Positions 34,815 through 47,002 of a stretch of 64,000 nt of DNA are shown one piece after another (within the stretch, counting starts at the first letter, position 1; every line of letters begins with the position of its first letter). The translations under genes and the position numbers were made by a program. This DNA comes from Thozetella sp. PMI_491 (lineage: Eukaryota > Ascomycota > Sordariomycetes > Chaetosphaeriales > Chaetosphaeriaceae). Where the stretch lies: assembly GCA_021432635.1 (NCBI GenBank), contig MU270024.1:1-64000 (forward strand). The letters are read 5' to 3'. The notes beneath the pieces are model-generated. The model was not told the origin of the DNA and searched no databases. It was given only the letters and a program-made list of their open reading frames with translations.

Positions 34815-35834
34815 ATGGCGGTACCTAAAGTGCTGATATTGATGGCTGATTATGGCCACGACCCTACAGGTGCAGTTTAAAAACTTCCTTCCTGCTTGTT
34901 AAGTGCAAGAGACTCATTTAGAACAGAGACTGCAGTTCCTTATACAGCTTTGTCGAAAGCAGGCTTCGATATACATTTTGCGACTGAAAATGGCAACATC
35001 CCCCGATGTGATAAGCTCATGCTAGAGGGCTTGTGCCAGAAATTATTAGTAATCTAGACGAAGCACCTCATCCCACACGATACGAGCTTACTGAAGGATA
35101 TAGGGAGCGACCCGGGATGTCATTGACCTGTACGCCACTATGGCAGCATCCAAGGAGATACAGAGTCCCCTGGCCTGGACTGCGCCAGAGTTCACCCTGG
35201 ACCCCTACGATCTAGTTCTGCTTCCTGGAGGCCACGATAAGGCTGTGAGGCAGATCATCGACTCTCCTCGAGTGCATGACCTCATGCTAGCGTACTTTCC
35301 CCAGACTAAGAAGCCTGGACGTAAGGTGGTGGCGGCGATATGTCACGGGGTAATGGTGTTATCCGAAACCAAAGATGCCAATGGGCAATCGGTCATCAGC
35401 AACTGTACCACCACTACGCTACCTGCCTTTTTCGAGCGATCTATCTTTTGGACGACTTGGCCTGTGCTTGGCAGTTACTACAAGACATACGGCGCCTGGA
35501 GCGAAAACACTGCCACATCTGTGAGCTAAGCCTAGCACTCTCTTTACACTTAATAAGGTGATGCTGACAGATTATCACAGGTTCAGAATGTGCTAGCAGA
35601 TCCAGCGCAGTTCAAGAGCTCGATATCCAGTGAGCCGTAAGTAATAACTTGCATGTGGAAATTTATCGTTGGAATAAAGAGTGCTGCTTGAGTTATTAGT
35701 CTGACAGTAGAGACAGGTTCGTGGTTGAGGATGAAAGCTACAACTATATCAGTGCCCGCTATCCTCCAGATGCTAAACTGTTTGGTGACAGAATTGTGAA
35801 CCTCGTACACGACGTTCGATCAAGGCCCTCGTAA
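34815..35834 (+). CDS. DJ-1/PfpI family protein
   Basis: Five exons: 34815-34869, 34927-35048, 35104-35520, 35581-35636 and 35717-35834; introns 57, 55, 60 and 80 nt; 255 residues. The start MAVPKVLILMADYGHDPTET is typical, with Glu19 in the DPTET motif that supports the nucleophile. The nucleophile elbow is AAICHGV with Cys139 followed by His140. Other family blocks are VLLPGGHDKAVRQ, PAFFERSIFWTTWPVLGSYYKTYGA and, in the last exons, PFVVEDESYNYISARYPPDA. Members are class I glutamine-amidotransferase-like proteins: glyoxalase III, chaperone or hydrolase-type. This long eukaryotic subgroup is mostly uncharacterised. The frame looks broken when read without splicing, but every break is explained by a canonical intron. 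It is on the same strand as EthD. Confidence 0.88.
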
Positions 35835-36180
35835 CCTTAAATCCAAAGCACATTAAAGTGGAATTTACTATAAACTTAGAGATAGGAATATCCCAGTTTA
35901 TTATATTTAATTATATTAAGAATTATATACACTATTAAACGTTTTATACAAGGTAATTTATCTTCGGCAAGACACAAAAGCAGGGCTACACACGCATATT
36001 AAAAAGTTCCCCCGGAAATCTACACAGCGGAGACCATACCTAATATCTCCAAACATAGCGACAATCTAGTTATGCTCATAGTAAATCGTTAATAAATACA
36101 GCTATTCGAGTTATACAAAGCCTTATCCTAAACCTAATTTTCCTCTCATTTAAAGCTTATTAAGTTTAATCGGCTAGGCC
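35835..36180. other. AT-rich segment
   Basis: Dense in TTATATTTAATTATATTAAG-like sequence, clearly richer in A+T than its surroundings. It fits a 3' UTR followed by RIP-altered or otherwise decayed DNA (inference). No coding potential. Confidence 0.5.
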
Positions 36181-36190
36181 TTGTATTACA

Positions 36191-36385
36191 TGTTGACCTT
36201 GGTAGGGTGCCAGGTCTAGTTTTTACATCCTGGCTGAAGGACCTCTCTTAACTAGGTCCCTGGCCAGTTGGCTTTATCACGTGAGGCAGGGCCTCCTTCT
36301 ACTATGTAAATAAGATTGTAGACAGCATTCTTTTCCTTTCCTTTATCACGGTTGGCATTACTGGTCACGACGATCGTTACCAACA
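36191..36385. mobile_element. Possible solo LTR (TGTTG...CAACA)
   Basis: A 195-nt block begins TGTTGACC and ends TTACCAACA, the termini common for Copia-type LTRs, within otherwise gene-free DNA. The flanking five bases (TTACA and TTCCT) are not a clean target duplication and no second copy occurs in the window. The call rests on the termini only. Confidence 0.25.
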
Positions 36386-38621
36386 TTCCTTAATACTCCT
36401 TAGTTAACCTAACTCAATACACTCATTTACTGTTATTACGGGGCTTCGCCCTATCCCTCGTGCCTTGATCAGAGCTCAAGGAGCTTCTTTTATCCTTACT
36501 TTGTCTGCTTCCCACCGTACCATGAGACTCATGTCGTTTCGGTGGCCCCGCCGAGTGCATAGCGATGCCGGAGGCATTGGTTCCACGCTACGGCTACCAG
36601 ACTAGTAGAGTCTTGTGGTTGCGTGTATGTGTTTTTGCGCGTTGTTTTCAAGGATACCACGCGGTTTCACAGACCACTAAATTCTGCCCTCTTTCACTAC
36701 ACGCTGCGCTAGTGCACTAAAAATAGGCAGTTGCTATTCGCTCTAACTTGTAACCTACAATCTGACACTAACCTTATATATGGTTGGGCGTTGCGAAGGC
36801 GTTCAGGTCAAGCAGAAGCTCCACCTCCACCTCCCAGTCCTTTGGCCCATAGGTAGTACCTAGCAAGTCTTGTCGCTCGTGAAATGGAATTTACTAAAGT
36901 GTTGGGTCACGATCCATCAGATGTTATATAACCATGGCGAGAAGACTAAGAAAGAAGGGTTAGACGCGATGATTAGTCTGACGATCCTAATGCTCGCGCA
37001 ACAAATAAATCAGCAGCCGAGTGGGATAGTCAGTCAAACAAAGCCCCACCTTCACGAGTCCCTCAAAGTGAAATTCTGTAATATAATAGACTCATATATG
37101 TCTCCAACGGCGGTTTTAGCCTATCTTGTGGTGACCACATCTCGATGGCTTCCGTTTAGTTGCGACTTGCGGCAATGGGGGCGGAGGAACAGTCACCAGT
37201 TCCTGGAAGCTTAGTAAGTATTTATTCCCAAGGGATATGACTTTATTGCTAATGATGGATTAGACGATATTATAGGAAATGTAGGTGGCCACCTATGCAG
37301 CGTCAATATCTGTGGCGAATAAGCTCGTAAGAGTTTTTTCTCTTAGAGTTACACTGAGATGTGATAGATAGTGGGTATTTGTTTTCACCGAGAAGGCCAA
37401 TCGGCCGCCGTTAGCCTGACTAGAATACTTTTACCTGGCATACTTTACATAGAGGAAGCATTATACAAATCCCATCGCTTACTCAACAGGTTGCATAAAA
37501 GAGCTCATAATCACAATGGAAGCAAAGATAATGATTGTGGTTGGGGTCTAAAAGTAGGTATTAATTTTATGCCTTACCATAATAGCGAGCATTAATATTC
37601 ATGCTACAAGGCTACTCAAGGGGTCTTTGTAGATCGTGGATCGAGGTAGAAAGAGCGGGGAGGAGAGGAGGCGAGATTGTGAGAGTGAATTTTGTTTAAG
37701 AACTGTAATTTGGCGATTGCCGGGGTAGGGGGTAAAATTGGACGTTGAATCACAGTGTAAAATGTCTTAAAGTCTGGTGGATCGGGGGAGCGAAGCTCGT
37801 GGAATGGACAGCGGTCTTGAGGCAATTTATACTTTATAGGCAAAATCGATCGGTTGTGGGCGTGATTGAGGGTTTTGGCTACAAAAAGTAGAGGGTTGTA
37901 ATGAGCGAGAAAGGAAGATCGCAGCGATATTTTGGATATCATGATCGGGGCAGATTGGAGTGGGGAATGAATCAAATATGGTCTGAGGGCAAAAGAAGTG
38001 TATAGTATTAGCCATAGGCTTGTCCACGTACCCACGAAGGAGAGGGTAGATCAACTACATAGCTTGGATTACGGTTCAAGGCTACATATATGGAATTACA
38101 CAGTTATATAGCTTAAAGGAACAGCCATTATATGCACATAGGCTCTACGGTTATTACTGGCTGTTAGAGGGAATCGCTTTGGCCGGTATCTTCGGCTATC
38201 GCCGCCTTGACAGTTAGAGAAACTAGAAAGTTTCTTTGGAGCGTCGTTGGCTTTTAAAAAACTGCCAATGATAATCATATTATTGTTGGGCGGCCCCATA
38301 TGGCCAGTGGGGTCTGCTTCTGGAGCACCCCTAAAAATTTAATGTCCCACATCCCCATGCGGCTAGGCTCTGTTTTGAGACACTTTGATGGTGGGGGCCT
38401 GCTTCTGAAAATATTTGACAGGTGGCTGGATTTCATCTGCAACGTTTCGTCTAGACGTTCAATAGCTACTAAATAGTGGTGTGCTACCATCAAGTATCGT
38501 ACTCTTTACTTCCCCATAGAATTAGCCTGTTATTCCCATTTCGAAATCCCAATCTTCCAGAAGCTCTTCCATACTCCCAGCCCCCGGCAACGGCTTGATG
38601 TGCCGGTTTGCGGATAGAGCC

Positions 38622-40642
38622 ATGGTCGACATCGGAGCAGCCCACCATACTCGTAAGAAACGGCCGCATACGCGTAGCAAGTTCGGTTGCAGCCTATGCA
38701 AACGGCGCCGAATCCGCTGCGACGAGCAACGGCCATCATGGTACGTGATCCCCTGCCCGCAGCTTACCTTACCGGCGCGACGCTAACCGGGCTGTACCTC
38801 TCTTATAGTAACAACTGTGCTGCTTGGTTGGCCGAATGCGTGTATCCGAGCCGACCGCCTGCCTCACTACAGGCCGGAACGCAAGTCATCTGGCAACTGG
38901 AAAAACCGTTGCGTGGTGCCGCAGTCGATCCGTTCAATTCGATGCCTATTGATATGCCATACAAGTCGCATGCTCTCTTGTACCACTGTAAGTAACGAAG
39001 GTACTAGGCTTATGTTGTTTCTAGAGGCTTCTCACTTATGATCAAAGCAGTTTCTCAAGTACATGACAATCTGAAAAAGCTCTTACCAGCAGACATCAAA
39101 AGCACCCCGTAAGCCAAATAGCTCAGCAGAAAGACAAAATCCAATTGCCGATTATCCCGTTCCTTTACTCGGTTACTTACACATCAGCTCCGCACAGACT
39201 TAATTTCCCTTCCGAGGATGCTTCAATCTTCCGCTGCATGTTATTGACTGCCGCTGCCCATTATGCTGCCAAGTCGGGTGGGCTGCATGATTATGAACAG
39301 ACTTTTCGATTCCACATGGCCCATTGCGTTCGCATGCTTCACAACTGCATTGGGAATGAAATCGGCACCTCGAAAATTTCATTGCTAAGGTGCGCTAGGT
39401 TTGTCACGGCATTATGTGTGATCGAGGTAAAGATGTATTTTTGCTGTTGCGCTCTATGCCTCTCAGCAAGGTCAGCTCACTAACCTACCTACCTCATCAG
39501 GTCCGTATAGGCAATGTAGATGCAGCAACATTTCACCTTAACGGCCTCTTGGCAATGATTCATTTTGCAGAGTCAAGGGCTGCAGAGTCACAGAGGCTGA
39601 ACTCTGCCGCAAGGATTAGCTCTGTTGAGGTCGAATGTCTTGAACGCTTCATGATCGTGTAAGGTACCTTGTTCTCGGAATTGCTGCCGAGTTTACAGTT
39701 TCTGCTTCGATCGTCCGAATTACTTAGCCAATAATGGAGAGCACCTGCTAATACATCCTGAAACATAGAGCAGATGCATTCCGGTCCGGGCTATGGGACT
39801 ATCACCCTGCCCTGGCTACATCGCATCGTCGTTCCTGGCCTCCCCAGATTCATCACACTCTTTATACGGAAGAATGGGACCAACATCTACAGGCTCTAGG
39901 ACTAATGTCCTACCTAATGACGAAATTGCCACACACACTTGGTCCAACCGTGATTGACGTTACAGATCTCCTACCACAAACACGCCAAAGTATTGATGCT
40001 AGTTTGAAGCAGCGGTCACAACCTACAGAAAATTGGAACTACCCAAGCAGCAACTCTATGAAAAGTTTCCATCCCGATATGATATCCGTACCTATCGCTA
40101 ATGGTGCTTCGGCGTTGCTGACTTGGTTCGGCAACATTCTCACACCCTCGCTCACAGAAGACTCGCAAGCAACGACCCATGTTATAACACCGGCATTGCC
40201 ATTCTATCTAGCTTCCGGGATACTCTTTAGACGGATCATGGGCATCAGACCTCCGAACCCGAAAGATGTGACCGAAATTCGAATACAACGGCGAAAGTTC
40301 TTTGTGTTATATCGAGGCCTACAGCAGTCTGCAGCTGACATGAGAGCTGGCCGTCTCAACCATAAGGTGTGGTTCTGGGAGGCTTTCTGTGCGCTGCTTG
40401 GGAGCAAAATATTCGAGCTCCAACTTGGGAAACATACGCCGAATCTCCTGCCCGACTACATGTTTACGGAACTGCAGTGCGGACTCGCTGAGCAAGCCAG
40501 ACTTTGGGCGTCAAGATACAATATAACAACTTGGCAAGGTGCGCGTAACGTTCTGTTGTCGGTTATGTGGCCGCATTCAGTAGAGCACTTTCCTATTGAG
40601 ACTCTTGCTGAGAGCTTATGGGACGAGACGATTCACAGCTAG
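38622..40642 (+). CDS. Zn2Cys6 fungal transcription factor
   Basis: Six exons: 38622-38740, 38809-38987, 39051-39108, 39198-39426, 39501-39658 and 39769-40642; introns 68, 63, 89, 74 and 110 nt; 538 residues. The cluster FGCSLCKRRRIRCDEQRPSC-NNC-C gives C23, C26, C33, C40, C43 and C50. Intron 1 splits the codon of C40. The rest shows zinc-cluster regulator features (MLLTAAAHYAAKSG, CVIEVRIGNVDAATFHLNGLLAMI, LERFMIVADAFRSGLWDYHPAL). An upstream in-frame ATG at 38598 would add eight residues. It is on the same strand as EthD and DJ-1-like, and convergent with the dual-finger regulator 247 nt downstream. It is a plausible pathway-specific regulator of the P450/EthD/DJ-1 set (inference). The acceptors of introns 2 and 3 are the least certain. 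Confidence 0.83.
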
Positions 40643-40889
40643 TCCCAAGGGATAAGTGTAGCCATAGACTCACATGACGTATCCACAAAAGGCCATAGCC
40701 AGCCGATAATTAGGGCCTTGTGGAGAGCCCCGACATAGGTCTTTTCATCTATAGCATAAACCCTCTCCATGTATCGCATGGGCACTATACTAACAGATCA
40801 TGTTATCCGAAACCCTAATATGACGATCGATATATCTTGGTCCCTAGTGAAATGATGGCAATTTGTCAACTCCTCCGTGTATTCTCTTT

Positions 40890-42530
40890 TCATAGTAGTG
40901 CAATAGTTCTAGCTGCTGAAATCTGAGCCTTTGCGCACAGGAGGATGATCTGTCCTAAAGCGCCAGTGGTGGTAAACCAGGCCTGAAGTTTGTCCTCACG
41001 CCCGGTGATCTTGCCATTGACCCATGCAAGGACATCTTTGCCACGGAGCGGCTCACCACAGTATCTCTCCCAGGCCAAATGATGGAAGGCCCATGACTCG
41101 GATGTCGCAGCTTCCCATACGTGGGTCGGGTATGGGAGCGGAACATCCGGAAAGCCTACACACATCGTTGCTAAATATCCCGTACGACGATTGGAGACTA
41201 TATTGAGCGAGTGCAAGGCAAAGAAGTTCCTATAGCTTATACCTAAGAATGTGACATAACGACATAGTAGTAAGTGGGTTACTGACCTGCGAGTGCTTTC
41301 GTGTGTAATCCAATCGCTCCAGTCAGTAGGCTGGACATTTGTCTCGGGTTCAAGACATTGCCTGTCCTGTCGGAAGATGAACTAAAGTACCTGTTAAATA
41401 AAATAGATACGAAAATTTACGGCAATTAAACTAATATACCTGAACAAACGCCGTGGCGATCGTATCTACTAGATCCTCTACATGAGGACTTGTTGTGTAG
41501 ACGTGCATGGCGTAGCACATAACCATGACTTGAAGAGCTGCCAGCCCATCCGCTAGGTTATATTCTTTTCTCTTGGCCGGAAGCATTTGTCAGCTAAGCA
41601 AGATCATATTCAAGCTTCTGAATTCTGGTTATACCTGCGAATATAAGTATTGCACCTCGAAACTAAGTAGTTCAAGTACGTATAACTCAAATTCAGGAGT
41701 GTTCGTTAAGTAAATCTGCAAGAATCCCGATAATTGATTCAAAATACCAGACCGGCAGGCGGGTTGTATGTGTCGGGAGTGAATGAAAGAGAGCCTCTCG
41801 CCTCCTTTTGATAATCCATCGAAGTGATATCGAAAAATTTCGTCGATAAGGACCAAATCTTTGTCAGCTATGATTAGATCCAGGCTGGGCCTGCCTTTCT
41901 CAGTTTGAATAGTGAATTCGATTGAGTCTGGGCAGACATGACGATGTGCGAATGACGGGTACTGTACGCCATGGTCTAGGCTCAGAATCTCTGTTGCCTG
42001 TGAAGTAGGTATAAGCCCTGAGCGATCGATGAACTGAAAGTCGAAATACGGGATCGTGTTTAGCTCGACACACGTTCCACTACTCGACATGTTACTCCCA
42101 GGTCTAGGTAACTGTGGATATGTTATGTCTGGATATATCGTTGAGTGTCTCGTGCTGCTATCCTGCCGAGCATATACCGAATTAGCATAGAGTGCCAAAC
42201 TGGCGACCGCGCTGGATCGAGATGGGATGCATACTGAGCTACATGCTTCCTCTGTAGCGGCTGGGATTCTTCCCGGGTATTGGCAATGTAGTGATTTGAC
42301 TCCACACCTGCTACAACAAGGAAATGCTTCGTCGCAGCGAGTTTTGGCACGCGTGCACTCGGCACAAGCCCTCTTGCGGACTTTCGGTCGCCCTCGGCAT
42401 CTGAGTTGATGTCGTTGTTGTTTGTTCGCTTGCGGTACAGTAAGCCATATTTTTCCTAAAGGCTGTGTTTCTAAGGGATCATACCTGAAGTAAATGTTTT
42501 ATTGCATGAAGAGCACTGGAACTGATCCAT
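40890..42530 (-). CDS. Dual-finger (C2HC + Zn2Cys6) regulator, RegA-like
   Basis: Five exons on the minus strand: 42530-42485, 42428-41635, 41571-41440, 41381-41287 and 41229-40890; introns 56, 63, 58 and 57 nt; 468 residues. Residues 6-26 form a C2H2-type finger of the form C-x2-C-x12-H-x3-C (C6, C9, H22, C26), completed only by splicing intron 1. It is followed after 11 residues by a binuclear cluster C37, C40, C47, C54, C57, C64 (RACAECTRAKTRC ... CSRC ... C). The remainder has the shared C-terminal pattern of this class: WSDWITHESTRR, then GFPDVPLPYPTHVWEA. The combination matches proteins annotated in aspergilli as C6 and C2H2 factors (RegA-like). It is a nuclear regulator, convergent with the Zn2Cys6 gene upstream and divergent from the DUF4267-like gene. 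A second gene of the same class is at 53908. Confidence 0.85.
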
Positions 42531-43638
42531 TATCGTATATGCTTCGAATGAAGAGAACGACATGAACATCATTTATTTGTGCGTACAACCTTTCGCTTTG
42601 AGATTTGAATTACTCTTACTACGGCAAGCTGGCTAGGTAGGATGGCTAGGCAAACGATTGTCTAGGGCTTACTGAGATGGGTCTACTGTGTGGGTGGGGT
42701 GGAACCGCAGGGGTTAAGGAACGGTCGTTACAGAGTAGGAGATAGTTGCCGGCGCGTGGATTGGAACCCAGTTGGATTCGTAGTTCCCAAATGCTACTAG
42801 TGAGATCCTTCCGATCTGTAGTTTCATTTGGCGGTCTAGATTATCTCGGGCCAATCGGAGAATTTACGTCAGATACCCCATTTGATCTAGCTTAAGGCTG
42901 CGATACTGTGGAACCTCGTGTGGAATATAGGGATTGTGCCTGTGTCCAGCCCCCCTGTCTCATCGACAGTGCTCCACCAGATTGTCGGAATTCCGGATTG
43001 TTAATTCCCTTCTCCTTTGACCATCAAAAACCCTTCGTTGTCATAACAATAAAAAGGTACAATTTACGGAAGGCTCATCGCCCATGCAGCAGAATCTAAA
43101 TGTTTGAACCAGCCGATTCTAGGGGTAATTTTACGGGCAGCGAACATGTGCATATACGAAGACACCGGCGGCTGAGAATGGTAGGACATCACCCTGTGAA
43201 CCAAGCCATGAACCCTAGGGCGGTAAACCACTCTTACAAAAGGCTGTGTCAATTTCTCCACTAATATGTAGAGAGCATCCAGGCCGGAAGAAAGCCTTGT
43301 GTAGCGGTGATAAGCTAAGCTTGTGCAAGCGCAGCTAATTCAAGCAGCTGAGTGATGCGCCGCGCACCGCGGTGAGACGTCCTCGGTTAACGTGAAGTAT
43401 ATGACCGTTCGATGAAATTGATGACTAACTGCTTTAAGGATTCTGAGTCCCTCAATGTGTTCTAGGATCCTTTAGTAACTATATATATATAAAAGTCTTA
43501 GGAGTGACTTAATTTTCCAGGTCATCTCTTCGGACGTGTGGAACCTCATCCCTCAAGTCTCTTCCAGAAATACAAACACTTAAGCATATTACTACATTCG
43601 GTTATTTATTCATATCCTCCACATTAGCAGTTCCTGAA
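42531..43638. promoter_or_regulatory. Divergent promoter region of regulator and DUF4267 gene
   Basis: About 1.1 kb shared by the two divergent genes. On the plus strand a (TA)n-type TATA element, TATATATATATAAAAG, lies at about 43480-43495, roughly 145 nt before the ATG at 43639. No coding exon is supported. Confidence 0.5.
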
Positions 43639-44022
43639 ATGGCTAGCTCTTACCTGTCCCACGGTGTTCTCGGAATTGGCACTCTGGCCACGGGACTGGG
43701 TGTCGCGGCTCTGCTCCAACCCGAGAGCCTGCTATCCAACGCCTTTCACTTTTCACTACCTTCCGAGCCTGAAGCGCGGAAATTCACGCGAACACTAGTA
43801 CAAATGATGGGAATACGGCAGCTCGCGGTCGGCTATCTCTGTTTGCTCTTATGGGGGCAGGAAAATTCGACATTGACAGGGTATGCTCTGTTCGGAGGGC
43901 TCGGGATTGTCGTGTTTGATGGATCCGCAAGTAAAGCACAGATTGGAGGTGGCGAGTGGAACCATTGGTGGATGATACCCGTATTTGTCGGAGTTTCGGC
44001 TGGATTGTTGGGCTTCTACTAG
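43639..44022 (+). CDS. DUF4267-like small membrane protein
   Basis: Single exon, 127 residues, ATG at 43639 in context GAAATGGCT. About four hydrophobic segments are visible: LGIGTLATGLGVAALL, QLAVGYLCLLLWG, GYALFGGLGIVVFD and WMIPVFVGVSAGLLGFY. The layout, the loop EARKFTRTLVQMMGIRQLAVG and the GGEWNHWW segment match the fungal DUF4267 family, whose function is largely unknown. Such genes often sit in or beside secondary-metabolite clusters. It probably lies in an internal membrane. It is divergent from the dual-finger regulator, and the decayed hydrolase lies downstream in the opposite orientation. Confidence 0.75.
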   Translation: MASSYLSHGVLGIGTLATGLGVAALLQPESLLSNAFHFSLPSEPEARKFTRTLVQMMGIRQLAVGYLCLLLWGQENSTLTGYALFGGLGIVVFDGSASKAQIGGGEWNHWWMIPVFVGVSAGLLGFY

Positions 44023-44460
44023 TCGGTGTATTGGTGACGACGCCGACCCGAATCGATGCTGCCGAATGGAGAAAGGACACTTTGTAATGCCTGCTGAGCT
44101 GCAAATTTACCTCGCCTCTGCTGAATAATCAGCTATTCAGTAACATCTAATATGTGCTTGGTACATTTTGCTCTAGATCATAACCTCAAGATTACAGTTG
44201 TAATTTTTTATGAGCCTGAACCAAACAAATTTGGCTGTTGGGAGATGATTAGGCACATGTTGACCCGCCTTGACTATCCAAACTGGGACGAAGACAACCC
44301 AAAGGAAGCTGATTCTATAAAACGTTATTAGCTTCAATATTACTACCGTAAGGCATGTGCCGAAAGAAAAATACCCATAATAACAGTTCTTACTAAAGAC
44401 TATAGATAACCATGCCGAATTTCAAACTCCAAAGGTGACCTCGGAAAGATCATCTGTGGT
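44023..44460. other. Intergenic between convergent units
   Basis: About 440 nt between the stop of the DUF4267-like gene and the end of the hydrolase relic. Nothing is recognised beyond probable 3' UTR sequence. Confidence 0.4.
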
Positions 44461-45399
44461 CTAGTTCATCCAGTCCCGGATAACCTCAGCAACTCTCACC
44501 GGGTTTTCGTCACTCAACTAGTGGCTGGTCTTCTCTATAATCTCAGTCTGTAGAGGCTACTGTGAACTTGGACCCCAGCACTACTGAAGCACGGGGGTCT
44601 TGCCCAGGCTCGCTTCGCTACCGATAGCCAATATTCTTGAACTGATACGGGTGCCTTTGAACTCCCCCAAGTCCTCCCAGATTGACCTACCAAGAAACTC
44701 AAGCCCGGCCTCTCGGCCGCCGGGTCCATGCCACTCCTGTACGTAGCGTTTGAATGGTCTGGCCTGATAGCATTGAGACCGCTGTAAGAGGTATGCTAGA
44801 AATACCGGACCAGAAATTGCTCTTCTGTACCTCGGATGAGAAAAGCCGCGGCTTCTGGCCGTACAAAAAGCTCCAGATCCTGAGGGTCAAACAAGGTTTT
44901 GTCTGCCGAGGGCTGTTGTACTACCTCATTCCCATAACCAGGTAGTGCGTACTCCGAGACAACGAGGTTTTAGACCAGCTCTGGATGATCTCTGGTTAAC
45001 AGAACGGCTAGTCCACACCCTTTAGCAACGGAGAAGATTTCTAGACGAGTGACGCTAAAGAATTGGAGAACCATATAAAAGGCTTCGTTAGCGTTCTTAG
45101 AGTTGAGCTTCCCTCTCCCGTTATACACAGACTTACCCATGCCTGGAACGTCAGGAACCAAAACTACAAAGCCCCAGTTGGTCAGCTGGACGGCAATCGA
45201 ATGATACATGAGCTGAAACCATCAGCGACATTCAATAACGGCATTAAATGCTCATTACTGAGTGCTGAGGAACTCCATGAAGAAGAAGAACTGGACGACC
45301 GCTCCCAAAGTATCGAAGACAGATGGTACCAATCTTGGTCGGTACTTGTCGACATGGCCAGTCCTCAAACGAAGGACAGTTTCCGACTTGTGCCGCCAT
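44461..45399 (-). pseudogene. Decayed alpha/beta hydrolase
   Basis: The minus strand still reads as an epoxide-hydrolase/esterase-type alpha/beta hydrolase. Exon 1 (45399-45259) starts MAAQVGNCPSFEDWP and includes the oxyanion motif LLLHGVPQHS. A 46-nt intron (45258-45213) follows, then LMYHSIAVQLTNWGFVVLVPDVPGMGKS. The frame is then broken by TAA at 44972-44970 (after DHPELV) and TAG at 44798-44796. A frameshift follows near 44755, and the shifted frame continues VQEWHGPGGREAGLEFLGRS. Further TAGs follow, at about 44585 and within TSH-stop-LSDENP, where relatives have Trp. The nucleophile position has Lys (SVAKGCG) instead of Asp or Ser. Several independent lesions exclude a simple sequencing error. 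It probably once belonged to the P450/EthD set (inference). Confidence 0.8.
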
Positions 45400-47002
45400 T
45401 TTCCTCACCTCAAAAAGTAGTTGGATATGGAAGACACGATACGCCTTGGCGGAGTTATATCTGTTTTAAAAATTCGACGTAGAATAAAGTGTGTAGTTTA
45501 CTCGCCGACTTGCGGGCAAAGTAAATATAAGGTGGTTCGGGCTCGTAAGAGACTGACTTAGCAAACCATTATGGGCTGCTAGCTAGGGAGTAGAATCAAA
45601 TTGGTAAATTATTCTCGGAACGATTTCAGCCTGTCGGCAGCCAAATCTACTCCTTTACGAATGGGATAGGGATAACTCAGAGGCTCATTGAGCCAGAGAT
45701 GAATTTTCGAACATCATGAGTCACATGAGTCAAGTTCCGTAGCCCCAGTCCTGTCGCACTCTCACTCGGAAGTACCCATCAGCATACTCCTGGATTAGGA
45801 AGAACCAAGACAATCCTTTCTAGACCCAGCGCGTGGTTTCACCTAGCGCTGCTCGTCCGAGTTAATCTGATTTACCACCTACGGAATAGCTCGCTAAATA
45901 AGGCTTCCAGCGATGTCGTCGAACTCTGTCAGTTTTATGAGACTTCATTGCTTTCTACATAATTGTAGCGCAGTTTTGTGCAGTTCAAAAGCACTATACT
46001 CACAGCCGGTACTGCGGGTTTTGAATAGTCTAAGCAATCTTTACTTTACCACGGGATACGATGAAGCGTCCCGTAACATCTTGGTACACCTCGAGCAGGC
46101 AAGTTTCGGACATCCCCGGGAATCTGACGTTGGTTATTTCGCCGATAGTCGAGTTACGGTAGCTTGCTAGGGTAGGATGTTAGTTGCGCGTATTAGAGGA
46201 AATGCGGCTAAGTTGTATTGAAGGGATGTATGGTACTTAATGGTGTCACTGATCCGGCTGAGTTGCGCTGAACCAGAGGGCTCAGCGCCCGACTGGAAAA
46301 CGCTACATAGAACGAACCCTTCTAGTAACTATGAGGGACTATCTGACGCTAATAGCCGGCGCTAAGAACACAGACTAGTGAAAAAGAGAGGGATAAATCG
46401 ACGCTATTTAAATAAGGAAAGGTGGCCTCTTTTCACGTGATAAGCCAGTCAGGGCCAACGAGTAATTTAAGGGCTTTCTACAAGCGGAAGAAAATCTACG
46501 GAGATCATCTACCCTATGTTAGTAGATAAATGCCTCCCCTCCGCGCTTACCCTTCTATGGTATAGCGGGAGGTTTCTTTAGTCTAACATAGTAAATAAAT
46601 TGTTTAATCTAAAATCAGTCCACCTTAGGGGGCTCCATATCAGCCACAAGAACCTAGTAGGTATCGGTATCTAGAAAGCATGCAGGAGCACGGGGTGCCT
46701 CTGAGAAAAAGCATAGGTCCGTATGAGAAAGAGTTTGCGTTATAGCAGCTAGCGCGCGGGGGGGGATGAGGTGAGGGCAAGAACTGGCTTTAGGGTTGGT
46801 ACTTGTGGACCGTAACAAAGAGTGACAAAGAGCTGACGCTGGCAAGACATCAAAGTATAAAACGATTAACTTCCGTTCGTCTACAACTTAATACGGCGAT
46901 GAATGTATTTAAAGGCATCGGTGTCTGATATCACTCTTAGTCAAGGCGCTACCTTTGACCACGCAATTTGAAGCTATAATTTGCTCATCTTGGTTCTTCA
47001 AC
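45400..47002. other. 1.6-kb gene-free stretch
   Basis: No supported coding region. TATAAAAC at about 46855 and GTATTTAAAGG near 46904 lie 100-150 nt before the Cys-rich gene at 47003 and are plausible core promoter elements. Confidence 0.45.

Larger units (their letters stand above)
35835..38621. other. 2.8-kb gene-free stretch, AT-rich at its left side
   Basis: Holds a strongly AT-rich segment (35835-36180), a possible solo LTR (36191-36385) and long degenerate sequence with stop-filled frames. No transposase or reverse transcriptase motif could be recognised. Confidence 0.45.

Noticed and set aside
35104-35529. DJ-1-like gene as a truncated single-exon relic
   Set aside because: All apparent stops are explained by four canonical introns, and the last two exons supply the expected C-terminus.
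37616-38054. Degenerate frames that might be a retroelement
   Set aside because: Both strands are stop-filled and I could find no reverse transcriptase, integrase or gag motif.
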